5,958 nt of DNA from JAJFVC01 sp039698075. Lineage in GTDB: Bacteria; Planctomycetota; Planctomycetia; Pirellulales; Thermoguttaceae. The notes under the pieces are model-generated. The model saw nothing but the letters and a program-made list of their open reading frames with translations, ran no database searches and was not told the origin of the DNA. Location: positions 1 through 5,958 of the forward strand of contig JBDKTJ010000175.1 in assembly GCA_039698075.1 (NCBI GenBank), given 5' to 3'. Positions 5,813 through 5,958 of the stretch are shown here, piece after piece (position 1 is the first letter of the stretch; the number at the start of each line of letters is the position of its first letter). A program made the position numbers and the translations under genes.

Positions 5813-5958
5813 TCAGCTCGTGTAAAAGTCACGCACGCGCATCAACACGTCGAACCCTTGCAACTTCAAACACTCTTCCAGGCATTCCATCGCGGGATGG
5901 TCCGGCGCGAGGCGTTCGTAGTTCCGCTTGACCGAGCCGATGACCATGTCGAGCCCCA
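5813..5958 (-). CDS. Unrecognised protein, C-terminal fragment (5' end outside window)
   Basis: Reading leftward from the right edge, a frame stays open for 47 codons to a TGA at 5813-5815. The peptide contains MVIGSVKRNYERLAPDHP, then AMECLEECLKLQGFDVLM and ends RVRDFYTS. It has balanced, protein-like composition with a likely amphipathic helix around the two cysteines (MECLEECLKL), and third codon positions are mainly G or C as in the neighbouring genes, so it is probably a real C-terminus rather than a shadow frame. An ATG at 5945-5947 is in frame and could in principle start a 44-residue protein, but only 11 bases upstream are visible, so this cannot be judged. I do not recognise the family. 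It precedes fhs on the same strand with an 81-bp gap that contains a palindrome, so the two may or may not share a transcript. Confidence 0.55.
   Translation of the reverse strand, partial: GLDMVIGSVKRNYERLAPDHPAMECLEECLKLQGFDVLMRVRDFYTS

Noticed and set aside
5797..5826. Promoter for fhs (TTTACA, 18-bp spacer, TATTGC on the minus strand)
   Set aside because: The -35 is a 5/6 match but the -10 only 3/6, and it overlaps the end of the upstream coding region, so it is too weak to list as a feature.
5734..5931. 65-codon plus-strand open frame at the right end
   Set aside because: It crosses the repeat-like fhs leader and lies antisense to the more protein-like minus-strand C-terminus; its product has no recognisable features.

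Overview
The window is high-GC bacterial DNA densely packed with one-carbon and methionine metabolism genes. The protein style, with a planctomycete-like C-terminus in the B12-binding radical SAM protein and GC-rich codons that throw long shadow reading frames on the opposite strand, suggests a member of the Planctomycetota or a similar environmental bacterium. That assignment is an inference from recalled family resemblance, not from any marker gene.

Layout from left to right. (1) The 3' part of a plus-strand gene, the C-terminal 228 residues of a probable cobalamin-binding radical SAM protein, ends at 689. (2) A minus-strand stand-alone homocysteine S-methyltransferase (1574 down to 699) converges on it with a 9-bp gap; a palindrome flanked by an A-run and a T-run overlaps the methyltransferase stop codon and looks like a shared bidirectional terminator. 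(3) A 146-bp divergent intergenic region carries a recognisable sigma-70-type promoter for the next gene and a small repeat cluster on the methyltransferase side. (4) metE, cobalamin-independent methionine synthase (1721-4000, plus), is complete with all zinc and substrate residues. (5) After 45 bp comes the convergent, complete minus-strand fhs gene (5731 down to 4046), formate-tetrahydrofolate ligase. (6) An 81-bp leader with a short perfect palindrome and a G-rich CTAG-containing stretch separates fhs from the C-terminal 47 codons of an unrecognised minus-strand gene that runs off the right edge.

Together the complete genes cover entry of formate into the folate one-carbon pool (Fhs) and two different ways to methylate homocysteine: MetE, using methyl-tetrahydrofolate directly, and the single-domain methyltransferase, whose methyl donor cannot be read from sequence. 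Folate-interconverting enzymes linking them (FolD/FchA, MetF) are not in the window. I see no rRNA, tRNA, CRISPR array, transposase, prophage gene or riboswitch, and no convincing sign of a new biological system. The points worth checking are the divergent methyltransferase/metE pair, the shared terminator, a few unusual residues in MetE, and the SD-less start of fhs.
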